From Streptosporangiaceae bacterium (GTDB taxonomy: Bacteria > Actinomycetota > Actinomycetes > Streptosporangiales > Streptosporangiaceae), in assembly GCA_019239975.1 (NCBI GenBank), contig JAFAZE010000141.1, positions 55,770 to 119,769 on the forward strand: a stretch of 64,000 nt of DNA. The letters are read 5' to 3'. Below are positions 17,801-24,883 of this stretch, one piece after another (the first letter of the stretch is position 1; every line of letters begins with the position of its first letter). The translations under genes and the position numbers were made by a program. A model generated the notes under the pieces. That model was given only the letters and a program-made list of their open reading frames with translations, was not told where the DNA came from and did not search any database.

Positions 17801-17969
17801 CTACGGCAACCAGCCCGGCCAGGAGATCGAGTACCCGATGGCGGTCGTGATCCTCGGCGGCCTGGCGACGTCCACACTGCTGAACCTGTTCGTCCTGCCG
17901 GCCCTGTACCTGCGCCTCGGCCGCGGCCGGGTACGCCAGCCGAGCATCCCCGCGCCGCGCGAGGGCTGA
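14838..17969 (+). CDS. RND efflux pump of heavy-metal (CzcA/CusA) type, second paralogue
   Basis: 1043-residue transporter, start ATG 14838 (MRWIVATSLRFRYVV). It shows the HME-RND signatures LGLSPSEVESLTTVPLEAAL, ARQLVQERLQAT and MQVPGVANVAIWG. TM4 has the full acidic set VVVDDAIIDMENI (D412, D413, D417, E419), unlike the first paralogue. The C-terminal half has the usual second set of spans and ends in LYLRLGRGR. With the first pump and the adaptor lipoprotein it could form a hetero-oligomeric exporter; no outer-membrane channel gene is present, as expected in an actinobacterium. Substrate could be a metal ion or a hydrophobic compound. Confidence 0.9.
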   Translation: MRWIVATSLRFRYVVAGFAIALLYFGTLLIGHQKIDVFPEFAPVSVEVQTACLGLSPSEVESLTTVPLEAALHGVPGVYDIRSSSEPELSAIFLYFRGGTDVLRARQLVQERLQATAPTLPTWCDPPQMYPIVSATSRVMQIGLTSATVSAEDLSMIAQWTIRPRLMQVPGVANVAIWGQRAKQIMVEGDPALMAAHGISLDQLMTTAADAVDTGELKYTTGAAVGSLGTVETAQQRLYVHSVQPIATPQQMAQVPLAVVGNRILRIGQVAQVTWGYPPLIGDAVIDGGPGLMLVVEKFPGANTLQVTAGIDHALAALEPGLPGIHVDSQIFRQASFISTAIHNLSQSVILGSILVVFVLIAFLFQWRAAVVSLLAIPLSLAAAGIVFDATGATINTMILAGFAVAVGVVVDDAIIDMENIVRRLRAWRAQGRRTTPLRLVLAASLEVRVAIFYATLINIVAVVPVMLVGGLTGAFFEPLAIAYGLAVLASMAVALTVTPALGLILLQRARLAPRDPPLIRALKRGYAALLKPVLSAPRWAFAAAGVAIIAGVVVYPRLGQDLFPTFKEPDFLVHFVSKPGTSVQEEDREVAGLQDQVLAIPGVNRAGSHIGQALLGEEVSGVNFSETWLSLKPGAGYGQVLNGLRGIAGSYPGAYSDVQTYLHERIDEVLTNGTTEDVAVYIYGDDLGVLQRLGGQVASALSHVPGLTDVQPAPLESIPEADVQVNIRAAQRYGLTPGDVRRAAAIMMASEPMSEISAGGKLYTVAAWSTPATRQNLTDLRDLPVDTPSGGHVPLGAVASIQIAPSPSQIIRENGSRMTEVDANVSGRSLGSVAADVQNLLDRLELPPGYHAQLQGEAVERADAQRRLTVYGIAALLVILLLLQTAFASWRLAVMLLVTLPMALVGGVIAAWAGLGTITLGALVGFFTVLGIAARNGILMISHFRHLERNEGVPFGPALVLRGAGERLSPIMMTALATALALAPLVIYGNQPGQEIEYPMAVVILGGLATSTLLNLFVLPALYLRLGRGRVRQPSIPAPREG

Positions 17970-18017
17970 CCGGGAGCGGTGACGGCGCGAGCCGTGCCGC
18001 GGAGATAAGCCGGTCAG
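17967..18017. terminator. Probable terminator between convergent genes
   Basis: Outer arms CTGACCGG and CCGGTCAG enclose an inner stem ACGGC-GCGA-GCCGT (17982-17995). It lies between the second RND gene and the convergent L,D-transpeptidase and overlaps both ends. Confidence 0.45.
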
Positions 18018-18637
18018 AAGACGACGACCTCCGCGCCGACCTGCAGATGCTCGTTGTAGTACCGGGCGTTGCCGATGGTGAGGTGGACGCAGCCATGGGA
18101 CGGATGGGTGAGGCTGCCGCCGTGGAAGGCGACCCCGCCCGCGGCGAAGAACACGGCGTACGGCATGGGCTCGAAGTAGATGTTGCTCACGTAGCCCGGG
18201 CCCGCCTTCCACTCGACGTAGAAGGTCCCGCGCGGCGTCGCGTGCGGCGTGCCGGGCGGCCCTGGCTCCATGCGCACCGGGCCGTAGGTGATCCGGCCTT
18301 CCGACTGCAGCCAGGTGAGGTGGCCGGTCAGGTCCACGCAGGCGGTCGCCGCGCGCGGACAGGAGCCGCGGGCCTGGCGGGTGAGCACCGGCCGCCCTTC
18401 GGCCGAGGCGGCGAACTGCTGTGCCGCCGGCCAGTTGATGGCCGCCACGCGCCCGCCGGAGGACCCGGCGACGGGCAGCGGCAGGACTCCGGACGGCGCC
18501 CTGTCCCGCCACAGCACCGCGGCGGTGACCGCGACGCCCGCGACGGCGAGGGGGATGAGCCAGGCGGCGGCCCGCCGGCGGCCGCGTGCGCGCCGGCCAC
18601 GGCCGTGAGCGGCCGACAGCGAGCTCCCCCTGACCAC
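18014..18637 (-). CDS. L,D-transpeptidase (YkuD domain)
   Basis: 207-residue cell-wall enzyme that makes 3-3 cross-links in peptidoglycan or attaches proteins. After a basic N-terminus comes one membrane anchor (WLIPLAVAGVAVTAAVLW, about residues 26-43), then the YkuD domain with the catalytic signature HGGSLTHPSHGCVHL near residues 174-188, containing the nucleophile Cys. The middle part (QSEGRITYGPVRMEPG) resembles other short actinobacterial enzymes. The GTG start at 18637 has no clear ribosome site; no better in-frame start was found. Confidence 0.87.
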   Translation of the reverse strand: MVRGSSLSAAHGRGRRARGRRRAAAWLIPLAVAGVAVTAAVLWRDRAPSGVLPLPVAGSSGGRVAAINWPAAQQFAASAEGRPVLTRQARGSCPRAATACVDLTGHLTWLQSEGRITYGPVRMEPGPPGTPHATPRGTFYVEWKAGPGYVSNIYFEPMPYAVFFAAGGVAFHGGSLTHPSHGCVHLTIGNARYYNEHLQVGAEVVVF

Positions 18638-18685
18638 AGCAGAAAGTTACCGGATCGGGGCTGTGAGCGCCGGCAGTTCCGCGGC

Positions 18686-19690
18686 TTACGCCGAGGGATC
18701 GATGTGGACCTTGGTGCCCGCACCCGGCCCGAGCCGGCCGGCCAGCACCTCCGCGGCACGGTCGAGACCCACGGTGGCGCCGACCAGATCCCCCGGTGTT
18801 ATCCGGCCGTCCGCGTAGTGCTCGATCGCGGGCTCCAGCCCCGCGGACGCGCCGAGGATGCCCACCGCGGTGACGTCGTTGAGCACCAGGTCGCGGCTGT
18901 CGATGAGGCTCGGCGCCGGTGCTACGCCGATGTACACGAGCCGGCCGGCCGGCTCGGCCAGCCCCAGCGCGGCGGCCGGCACCCGCCGGTCGTCCGTGCA
19001 GTCGACGACCGCGTCGTACGGGTCGCGGGGCGGGTCGCCCACCGTCCAGTAGCGGGTGGCGCCGAACGCCTCCGCGAGTTCCCGGCGGTCGCCGTCCAGC
19101 GCGAGGACGTGTACCTCGGCACCCGCCGCGCGGGCGAAAGCCGCGGTCAGCAGGCCGATGGTGCCCGCACCCCAGACGAGGACCCGGCGCCCGGGAGCCG
19201 CGCCGGCCGCGGCGGCCGCGCGCCATGCGTTGCCGCCGGGTTCCACCAGGGCACCCGCCCGGTCGTCCACCGCGGGAGGCAGCCGGCGCAGGCTGGACAC
19301 CGGCACCAGCACCTTTTCCGCGAGGGCACCCGGCCAGCCCATGATCCCGATTTCCCGGCGGTCCGCGCAGACATGGCCACGCCCGGCGCGGCAGCGGGCG
19401 CAGCGCCCGCAGCCCAGCATGGTGTCCCCGGTGACCCGCGCGCCCAGCCACGCGCCGCCGGCGCCCGGGCCGGTCGCGGAGACGACGCCGCACCACTCGT
19501 GCCCCGGCCGCAGCGGGAAACGCGATTTGCCCTGGCCGAAGTAGGCCAGCGTCCCGGCGAACAGCTCGGCGTCGGTGCCGCAGATCCCGGCGCGCGCGAC
19601 ATCGACGACGACCTGTCCCGGTCCCGGAACCGGCGCATCGACCTGCTCGACGCTGGCCGCCCCGGGGCCCGTGATCACCACCGCGCGCAT
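18686..19690 (-). CDS. Zinc-dependent alcohol dehydrogenase-like protein (MDR family)
   Basis: 334-residue medium-chain dehydrogenase/reductase. Catalytic zinc ligands lie in AGICGTDAELF and GHEWCG. The structural zinc loop has four Cys (CGRCARCRAGRGHVC). The Rossmann motif VLVWGAGTIGLLTAAFA binds NAD(P). The start at 19690 (MRAVVITG) is the standard family start; the longer open frame to 19828 is rejected. It would oxidise a polyol or alcohol such as a sugar alcohol or threonine-like substrate, but the substrate cannot be fixed. It stands alone, between the transpeptidase and the divergent sedolisin gene. Confidence 0.85.
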   Translation of the reverse strand: MRAVVITGPGAASVEQVDAPVPGPGQVVVDVARAGICGTDAELFAGTLAYFGQGKSRFPLRPGHEWCGVVSATGPGAGGAWLGARVTGDTMLGCGRCARCRAGRGHVCADRREIGIMGWPGALAEKVLVPVSSLRRLPPAVDDRAGALVEPGGNAWRAAAAAGAAPGRRVLVWGAGTIGLLTAAFARAAGAEVHVLALDGDRRELAEAFGATRYWTVGDPPRDPYDAVVDCTDDRRVPAAALGLAEPAGRLVYIGVAPAPSLIDSRDLVLNDVTAVGILGASAGLEPAIEHYADGRITPGDLVGATVGLDRAAEVLAGRLGPGAGTKVHIDPSA

Positions 19691-19770
19691 GCTGCCGCTC
19701 AGCCTAGCGGACAAGCCGGTGTCCGGCCCGGCCTCCTGCCGCAAGCCGCGCGCACTCGGGCGCCGTCGGG

Positions 19771-19811
19771 CGTGTCCCCAGAAAGTCCGCCGTGTCCCCA
19801 GAAAGGGGGAC
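19771..19811. repeat. 21-bp direct duplication ending in a hairpin
   Basis: The sequence CGTGTCCCCAGAAAG occurs twice, 20-21 bp apart; the second copy forms the hairpin GTCCCC-AGAAAG-GGGGAC (19794-19811). It lies in the 303-bp gap upstream of the sedolisin gene. No firm promoter was recognised in the rest of that gap. Confidence 0.6.
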
Positions 19812-19993
19812 ATGACATCGCGGGACACGCCGGCTCACGCTGATAGCGGCTCCTTGATCACTTCCGCGTGATAGTGCTGTGCACGTATATGCCAGGATGG
19901 CCCATTGTGTTTGAGCGTGGCCGTCGCTAGGGTCCGGAACCAGGCCCGCTCACAAGCGGGAACCCCACAGCGATTTCGCTTAGGAGGCAAATC

Positions 19994-22096
19994 ATGAAAA
20001 ACGCCCGATTGTGGGCCCTAACCGGGGCCGCCGGGCTGGCGATATCCTTCACGGCGGCGGCGGCCGGGACCGCTGCGGGCTCGCCGGCCCCGGCTCCAGC
20101 CCCGCACCGGGTGGCGCTGAAGGGATCGCTGGCGCCCGCCCGGGAGCGAGCGCACCCAACGGGAAGCGTCCCCGCCAGCGCCGCGGTGAGCTTCGACCTG
20201 CTGCTGACGCTGCACAACGCCCAGGGCGCGCGGCAGTTCGTCAGGGACGTCTCCACCCCGGGCTCACCCGCGTTCCACCACTACCTGAGCGACGCGGCGT
20301 GGGTGGCCAGGTTCGGCCCCACCAGGGCCGCGGTCGCGGCCGCCGAATCGTGGCTCCGCGGCCAGGGCTTCACGGTCGGCGCGCTCCCGAAGGACCGGCT
20401 GTTCGTCCCCGCCTCCGGAACGGCCGCCAGGGTGGAGCACGCGTTCGGCGTGACGCTCGGCTACTACACCGTGAACGGCCACACGGTGCGGCTCGCCAAC
20501 GGCGCGCTGACCATTCCCTCCTCGCTCAGCGGCGTGGTCACCGGCGCGGTCGGCGTCAACCAGTACGTCGCCACGCCCGCCCTAGCGGCCCAGGGTGGCG
20601 CGACAGCGGCCAGGGCGGCCGCCGCGGCCAGGCCGGCGCAGGAGCCGCCGCCGCCACCGGCCTTCCGCAACCCCCAGCCGTGCTCGGCGTACTGGGGCCA
20701 GAAGACCGACACCGCGGACTCGGGATCGCTGTACAAGCCGTACACTCACCCGCTGCCCTACGACATCTGCGGTTACAAGCCCAGCCAGCTCAGGGGAGCC
20801 TACGACCTGTCCGGGCGGGTGGCCTCGGGGAACAACGGCAGCGGCGTCACGATCGCGATCGTCGACGCGTACGACTCGCCGACGCTGCTCGCGGACGCGC
20901 AGAAGTACTTCAGGCTGAACGACCCCGGTCACCCGCTGAGCGCGTCGCAGTTCTTCAACGTGCAGCCCGCGACGGTTGACGACGTGGCCCTGTGCAACGG
21001 CAGCAACTGGTTCGGCGAGCAGGCCCTCGACGTCGAGTCCTCGCACGCCGTGGCGCCCGGAGCCAACATCCTGTTCGTCGGGGCGCAGGACTGCCTGAAC
21101 AACGGCCTGCTGGCCTCGCTGACCACGGCGGTCACCAGCGGTGCCTCCGTCGTGAGCAACTCGTGGGGCGACCCGCTCGGTGACATCTTCGACGACGTCG
21201 CCACCAAGACCGCGTACGACGACACGTTCATGCTCGCCGACTCCACCGGCGTCAGCGTCCTGTTCTCCACCGGCGACTTCGGCGACAACTTCGCCGACTT
21301 CGGGATCACCGCGCCGGACTACCCGCCGAGCAGCCCGTTCGTCACCGCGGTCGGCGGGACCACGCTCGAGGTGAACAAGTCGAACGCCAGGGCCGCCGAG
21401 TACGGCTGGTCAACGGCCAAGCAGGTGCTCTGCGCGCCCAAGGCGACGACGAACTGCGGTTCGGCGACCACGCCGGCGGGCGCGCTCACCTGGCAGTCCG
21501 GCGGCGGCGGCGGAACCAGCTACACCTACGCCGAGCCCTTCTACCAGGCCGGTATCGTGCCGCCCGCGCTCGCCCTGCGCAACGCCGCGATCACCGGCGC
21601 CCCCGCACGCGTCATCCCGGACATCTCGATGGACGGCGACGCGCAGAGCGGGATGCTGATCGGCCTGACCGAGACGTTCCCCAGCGGGATCGCCTACGGC
21701 CAGTACAAGGTGGGCGGGACGAGCCTGTCCTCCCCGCTGCTCGCCGGCGTGGTCGCGGACGCCGACCAGGCGGCGGGCGCGCCGCTGGGCTTCCTCAACC
21801 CGATTCTGTACAAGGCCTCGACCGCGGACAAGGCGGCGTTCAACGACATCCTGCCGCCGAAGAACCCGGACTCGGCCGCCGTGATCCGCGTCGACTACGC
21901 GAACACGGTCGACACCTCCGCCGGGTACATCGTCAGCCTCAGGGCGATCAACTACGCGGGCCCGGAGACCTACTGCGACACCACGGGTAACTGCGCGACC
22001 CGCGACGTCACCCTCACGACCGCGCCGGGATTCGACAGCCTCACGGGTCTCGGCTCGGCCGGCAGGGAATTCGTGTCCGTACTCTCCAGATTCTGA
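19994..22096 (+). CDS. Secreted S53 family peptidase (sedolisin/kumamolisin-like)
   Basis: 700-residue exported acid protease precursor. ATG at 19994 follows AGGAGG by six bases. A signal peptide (to about residue 30) is followed by an S53 pro-domain (about 50-200, with LLLTLHNAQGARQFVRDVS and VNQYV). The catalytic part has the Glu/Asp pair in EQALDVESSHAVAPGA, the Asp region SNSWGD and the nucleophile Ser577 in GGTSLSSPLLAG. A C-terminal GFDSLTGLGS is part of the calcium site. It should be self-activated outside the cell at low pH. A strong palindrome follows the stop. Confidence 0.93.
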   Translation: MKNARLWALTGAAGLAISFTAAAAGTAAGSPAPAPAPHRVALKGSLAPARERAHPTGSVPASAAVSFDLLLTLHNAQGARQFVRDVSTPGSPAFHHYLSDAAWVARFGPTRAAVAAAESWLRGQGFTVGALPKDRLFVPASGTAARVEHAFGVTLGYYTVNGHTVRLANGALTIPSSLSGVVTGAVGVNQYVATPALAAQGGATAARAAAAARPAQEPPPPPAFRNPQPCSAYWGQKTDTADSGSLYKPYTHPLPYDICGYKPSQLRGAYDLSGRVASGNNGSGVTIAIVDAYDSPTLLADAQKYFRLNDPGHPLSASQFFNVQPATVDDVALCNGSNWFGEQALDVESSHAVAPGANILFVGAQDCLNNGLLASLTTAVTSGASVVSNSWGDPLGDIFDDVATKTAYDDTFMLADSTGVSVLFSTGDFGDNFADFGITAPDYPPSSPFVTAVGGTTLEVNKSNARAAEYGWSTAKQVLCAPKATTNCGSATTPAGALTWQSGGGGGTSYTYAEPFYQAGIVPPALALRNAAITGAPARVIPDISMDGDAQSGMLIGLTETFPSGIAYGQYKVGGTSLSSPLLAGVVADADQAAGAPLGFLNPILYKASTADKAAFNDILPPKNPDSAAVIRVDYANTVDTSAGYIVSLRAINYAGPETYCDTTGNCATRDVTLTTAPGFDSLTGLGSAGREFVSVLSRF

Positions 22097-24704
22097 TCGC
22101 CCAGGTTCTGATCCGCTCGCCATGGGGGCGCCGGCAGGCCGGCGCCCCCATGGCAGCATTGGGCACATGAAAGTGCTGCGCACCCCCGAGGACCGGTTCG
22201 CCGGGATTCCGGGTTTCGGCTACGCGCCGCGGTACGCCGATGTGGGCGGCCTGCGGGTGGCCTACGTCGAGGCCGGGCCTCCCGACGGCGAGCCGGTTCT
22301 TCTGCTGCACGGGGAGCCGAGCTGGTCGTTCCTGTACCGGACGGTCATGCCGGTGCTCGCGGCCGCGGGGCTCCGTGCGATCGCGGCGGACCTCGTCGGG
22401 TTCGGCCGGTCGGACAAGCCCGCCGACATAGCGGACCACACGTACGAACGGCACGTGGAGTGGATCCGTGCTCTCGCCTTCGGCGAGCTTGACCTGCGCG
22501 GGCTGACGCTCGTCGGGCAGGACTGGGGCGGGCTGATCGGGCTGCGGCTGGTGGCCGAGCACCCCGGCAGGTTCGCGCGCGTGGTGGCCGCCAACACCGG
22601 GCTGCCCACCGGCGACCAGCCGATGCCCGAGATCTGGCTGCGGTTCCGTGAGGTCGTCCGGACAGCGCCCGCGCTGAGCGTTTCCCGGCTGGTGCAGTCC
22701 GGCTGCCGGACGGCGCTGCCGCCGGAGGTGCTGGCCGCCTACGACGCGCCGTTCCCTGATGAGACCTTCACCGCCGCCGTGCGGGCGATGCCGAACCTGG
22801 TCCCGACAAGCCCGGATGACCCGGCGGCGCCGGCCAACCGCGCGGCCTGGCGCCAGCTCGCCGCCTGGGACAGGCCGTTTCTGGTCGCGTTCAGCGACCG
22901 CGACCCGATCACCGGCGGTATGGCGCCCATCCTGAAGCGCGCCGTGCCCGGCGCGGCCGGCATCGAGCACCCGGTGATCGAAGGAGCCGGGCACTTCCTC
23001 CAGGAGGACGCCGGCGAACGCCTCGGCGCGGTGATCGCCGCGTTCATCCGCGCGCACCCGTAACCGGCTTCTGCGCCCCGGCGCCGGGGTAAGCCGCCGC
23101 CAGCGCTCCGCCCGCCGGTCGGCGAGCACCTGCCTGACCACGTTCCGGCCGGGTATGCCCGTCACGCCGCCGCCCCCGTGGGTCGACGAACCCGCCTGGT
23201 ACAGGCCCCGCACCGGGGTACGCAGGTCCGCGTAGCCGGCCGCCGGCCTGGCGTGGAACATCTGCCCGAGGGACAGCTCACCGTGGAAGATGTTGCCGCC
23301 CACGAGGCCGTACTCGTCCTGCATCTGGTGCGGCGCGATCACCTGACGGTGCAGCACCGAGCCGGTGAACCCGGGCGCGACCGCCTCCACCCGGGCGAGC
23401 ACCCGGTCGGCGTACGCGCCGATCGCGTCCGGGTCCGGCGAGTCCGCGTACGCGTGCGGCACCCACTGCGTGAACAGCGACATCACGTGCTTGCCGGGCG
23501 GGGCCAGCGAGTCGTCGAACACGCTCGGGATGCAGATGTCGGCGAACGGCAGGGCGGACGGCCGGCCGCTCACGGCCTCCTGGAACGCGGTTTCGACGTC
23601 GTCGAGGCTCTCCGCGAGCACTATCGTGCCGCCGTAGACCTCCGGGTCCGGTTCCGGGTGGCTGGCGAACACCGGCAGCCGGTCCAGCGCGAGGTTGATC
23701 TTCACGGTGCCGCTGCGGCTCTGCCAGGCCCGGATGTCGGCCAGGAATTCCGGCGGCAGCTCCGCCGGGTCCAGCAGCCGCAGGAACGAGATCCGCGGGT
23801 GCGCGGTCGTGACGACGGTGGCCGCGCCGATCTCCTCGCCGCTGGCGAGCGTCACCCCCGCGACCCGGCCGTCCCGGGTGCGGATCCTGGCCACCTCGGC
23901 CGCTGTCCTTATCTCGGCGCCGAACGACCGCGCGGCCCCCGCCAGCGCGCCCGTCACCGCCCCCATCCCGCCCCGCGGGAAGCCCCACGCGCCCGCCTGC
24001 CCGTCGGCCTCGCCGATGTGATGGTGCAGCAGCACGTACGCGGTGCCCGCCGAGCGCGGGCCTGCCCAGGTGCCGATCACCCCGGACACCGAAAGGACGC
24101 CGCGCACCGCGTCGCTCTCGAAGTACCGGTCCAGCAGGTCCGCGACGCTGCCGGTCAGCAGCCGCGTCACGTCGACCGCCCCGCGCTCGTCGATCGTCCT
24201 CAGCCGTGCGAGCAGCCTCGCCTGGCGCAGCAGGTCCGCGGGCCGGCGCGAGCCGAGCCGCGGCGGGATCTCGTGCAGCAGCGGCCCGAGCACCGCGCCG
24301 AGCCCGGCGAGGTGCCGCTCGTAGGCGTCGTACGCGCCGGCGTCCCGTTCGGAGAACCGGGCGATCTCGGCGTGCCGCTGACCCGGGTCGCCCGGCAGCC
24401 GCAGCGCGCGGCCGTCCCTTCGCGGCGCGAAGTAGGGGCCCTGCGGGTACACGTGGAACCCGTGCCGTTCCAGCCGCAGATCGGCCGCGATGTCCGGGGG
24501 GAGCAGGGATACCACATAGGAAAGCGAGGTGATCGTGTAGTCCGGGCCGAACGGATGCTCGCTCACCGCGGCGCCGCCGGGTACTTCGCGCCGCTCGCAC
24601 ACCAGCGTGTCAAGCCCGGCGCGCGCCAGGTAGGCGGCGGCCACCAGCCCGTTGTGCCCGCCGCCCACCACCACGACGTCCCTGCGTTCCGCCACCGGCC
24701 GCAC
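22041..24704 (-). CDS. NAD(P)/FAD-dependent oxidoreductase, phytoene-desaturase-like, with aberrant C-terminal extension
   Basis: The first 540 or so residues (to about 23085) form a flavoprotein of the phytoene desaturase/CrtI-like family: dinucleotide motif VVVVGGGHNGLVAAAYLAR, then ERREVPGG, and a C-terminal FAD motif GLYQAGSSTHGGGGVTGIPG. Homologous sequence ends near VVRQVLADRR. The frame then has no stop and runs a further 340 residues antisense to the whole dehalogenase gene and into the sedolisin gene, to a TGA at 22041. The tail has no recognisable domain. A lost stop or a frameshift near 23050-23080 is the simplest explanation. Substrate unknown. Confidence 0.75.
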   Translation of the reverse strand: MRPVAERRDVVVVGGGHNGLVAAAYLARAGLDTLVCERREVPGGAAVSEHPFGPDYTITSLSYVVSLLPPDIAADLRLERHGFHVYPQGPYFAPRRDGRALRLPGDPGQRHAEIARFSERDAGAYDAYERHLAGLGAVLGPLLHEIPPRLGSRRPADLLRQARLLARLRTIDERGAVDVTRLLTGSVADLLDRYFESDAVRGVLSVSGVIGTWAGPRSAGTAYVLLHHHIGEADGQAGAWGFPRGGMGAVTGALAGAARSFGAEIRTAAEVARIRTRDGRVAGVTLASGEEIGAATVVTTAHPRISFLRLLDPAELPPEFLADIRAWQSRSGTVKINLALDRLPVFASHPEPDPEVYGGTIVLAESLDDVETAFQEAVSGRPSALPFADICIPSVFDDSLAPPGKHVMSLFTQWVPHAYADSPDPDAIGAYADRVLARVEAVAPGFTGSVLHRQVIAPHQMQDEYGLVGGNIFHGELSLGQMFHARPAAGYADLRTPVRGLYQAGSSTHGGGGVTGIPGRNVVRQVLADRRAERWRRLTPAPGRRSRLRVRADERGDHRAEAFAGVLLEEVPGSFDHRVLDAGRAGHGALQDGRHTAGDRVAVAERDQKRPVPGGELAPGRAVGRRRRVIRACRDQVRHRPHGGGEGLIRERRVVGGQHLRRQRRPAAGLHQPGNAQRGRCPDDLTEPQPDLGHRLVAGGQPGVGGHHAREPAGVLGHQPQPDQPAPVLPDERQPAQVKLAEGESTDPLHVPFVRVVRYVGGLVRPAEPDEVRRDRTEPRGREHRHDRPVQERPARLPVQQKNRLAVGRPGLDVGHPQAAHIGVPRRVAETRNPGEPVLGGAQHFHVPNAAMGAPACRRPHGERIRTWAIRIWRVRTRIPCRPSRDP
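22120..22153. terminator. Terminator-like perfect palindrome after the sedolisin gene
   Basis: Two perfect 16-bp arms (CCATGGGGGCGCCGGC and its complement) separated by AG, between the peptidase stop and the dehalogenase start 14 bp later. A very stable RNA hairpin would form on either strand. Confidence 0.65.
22167..23063 (+). CDS. Alpha/beta hydrolase, haloalkane-dehalogenase-like
   Basis: 298 residues, close to the usual haloalkane dehalogenase length. Motifs: HGEPSWSFLYR (oxyanion/halide-site region), nucleophile elbow GQDWGG (Asp nucleophile), acid region FSDRDPIT, and catalytic His in GAGHFLQED. An Asp rather than Ser nucleophile and the Trp beside it point to dehalogenase subfamily I rather than an esterase. 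ATG 22167 (MKVLRTPED) fits family starts; an upstream in-frame start lies within the terminator palindrome and is rejected. It probably cleaves carbon-halogen bonds; true substrate unknown. Confidence 0.87.
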   Translation: MKVLRTPEDRFAGIPGFGYAPRYADVGGLRVAYVEAGPPDGEPVLLLHGEPSWSFLYRTVMPVLAAAGLRAIAADLVGFGRSDKPADIADHTYERHVEWIRALAFGELDLRGLTLVGQDWGGLIGLRLVAEHPGRFARVVAANTGLPTGDQPMPEIWLRFREVVRTAPALSVSRLVQSGCRTALPPEVLAAYDAPFPDETFTAAVRAMPNLVPTSPDDPAAPANRAAWRQLAAWDRPFLVAFSDRDPITGGMAPILKRAVPGAAGIEHPVIEGAGHFLQEDAGERLGAVIAAFIRAHP

Positions 24705-24756
24705 CTCTCCGTTCCGCCTTCCGTGCTTCCCCGAAGACGTTACGCGACGCGGCTGG

Positions 24757-24792
24757 TGTTTCCCCGCTCGCCTCTGTTTCCCCGCTCGCCTC
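24757..24792. repeat. 18-bp tandem duplication
   Basis: Two exact copies of TGTTTCCCCGCTCGCCTC upstream of the FAD oxidoreductase. An 11-bp duplication (CGTCGCTCCTC) follows near 24820-24842. Confidence 0.8.
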
Positions 24793-24883
24793 CGGGCGCC
24801 TTGAGCCGCCGCCTTCCCTCGTCGCTCCTCCGTCGCTCCTCAGTCCAGACGGCGCCGCGCCCTTCGGCTCCCGGGGCGCCGGG

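Noticed and set aside
15750..19496. 1248-residue minus-strand open frame
   Set aside because: Antisense to the second RND gene and overlapping two real minus-strand genes in another frame; Arg/His-rich shadow product with no domain, typical of high-GC DNA.
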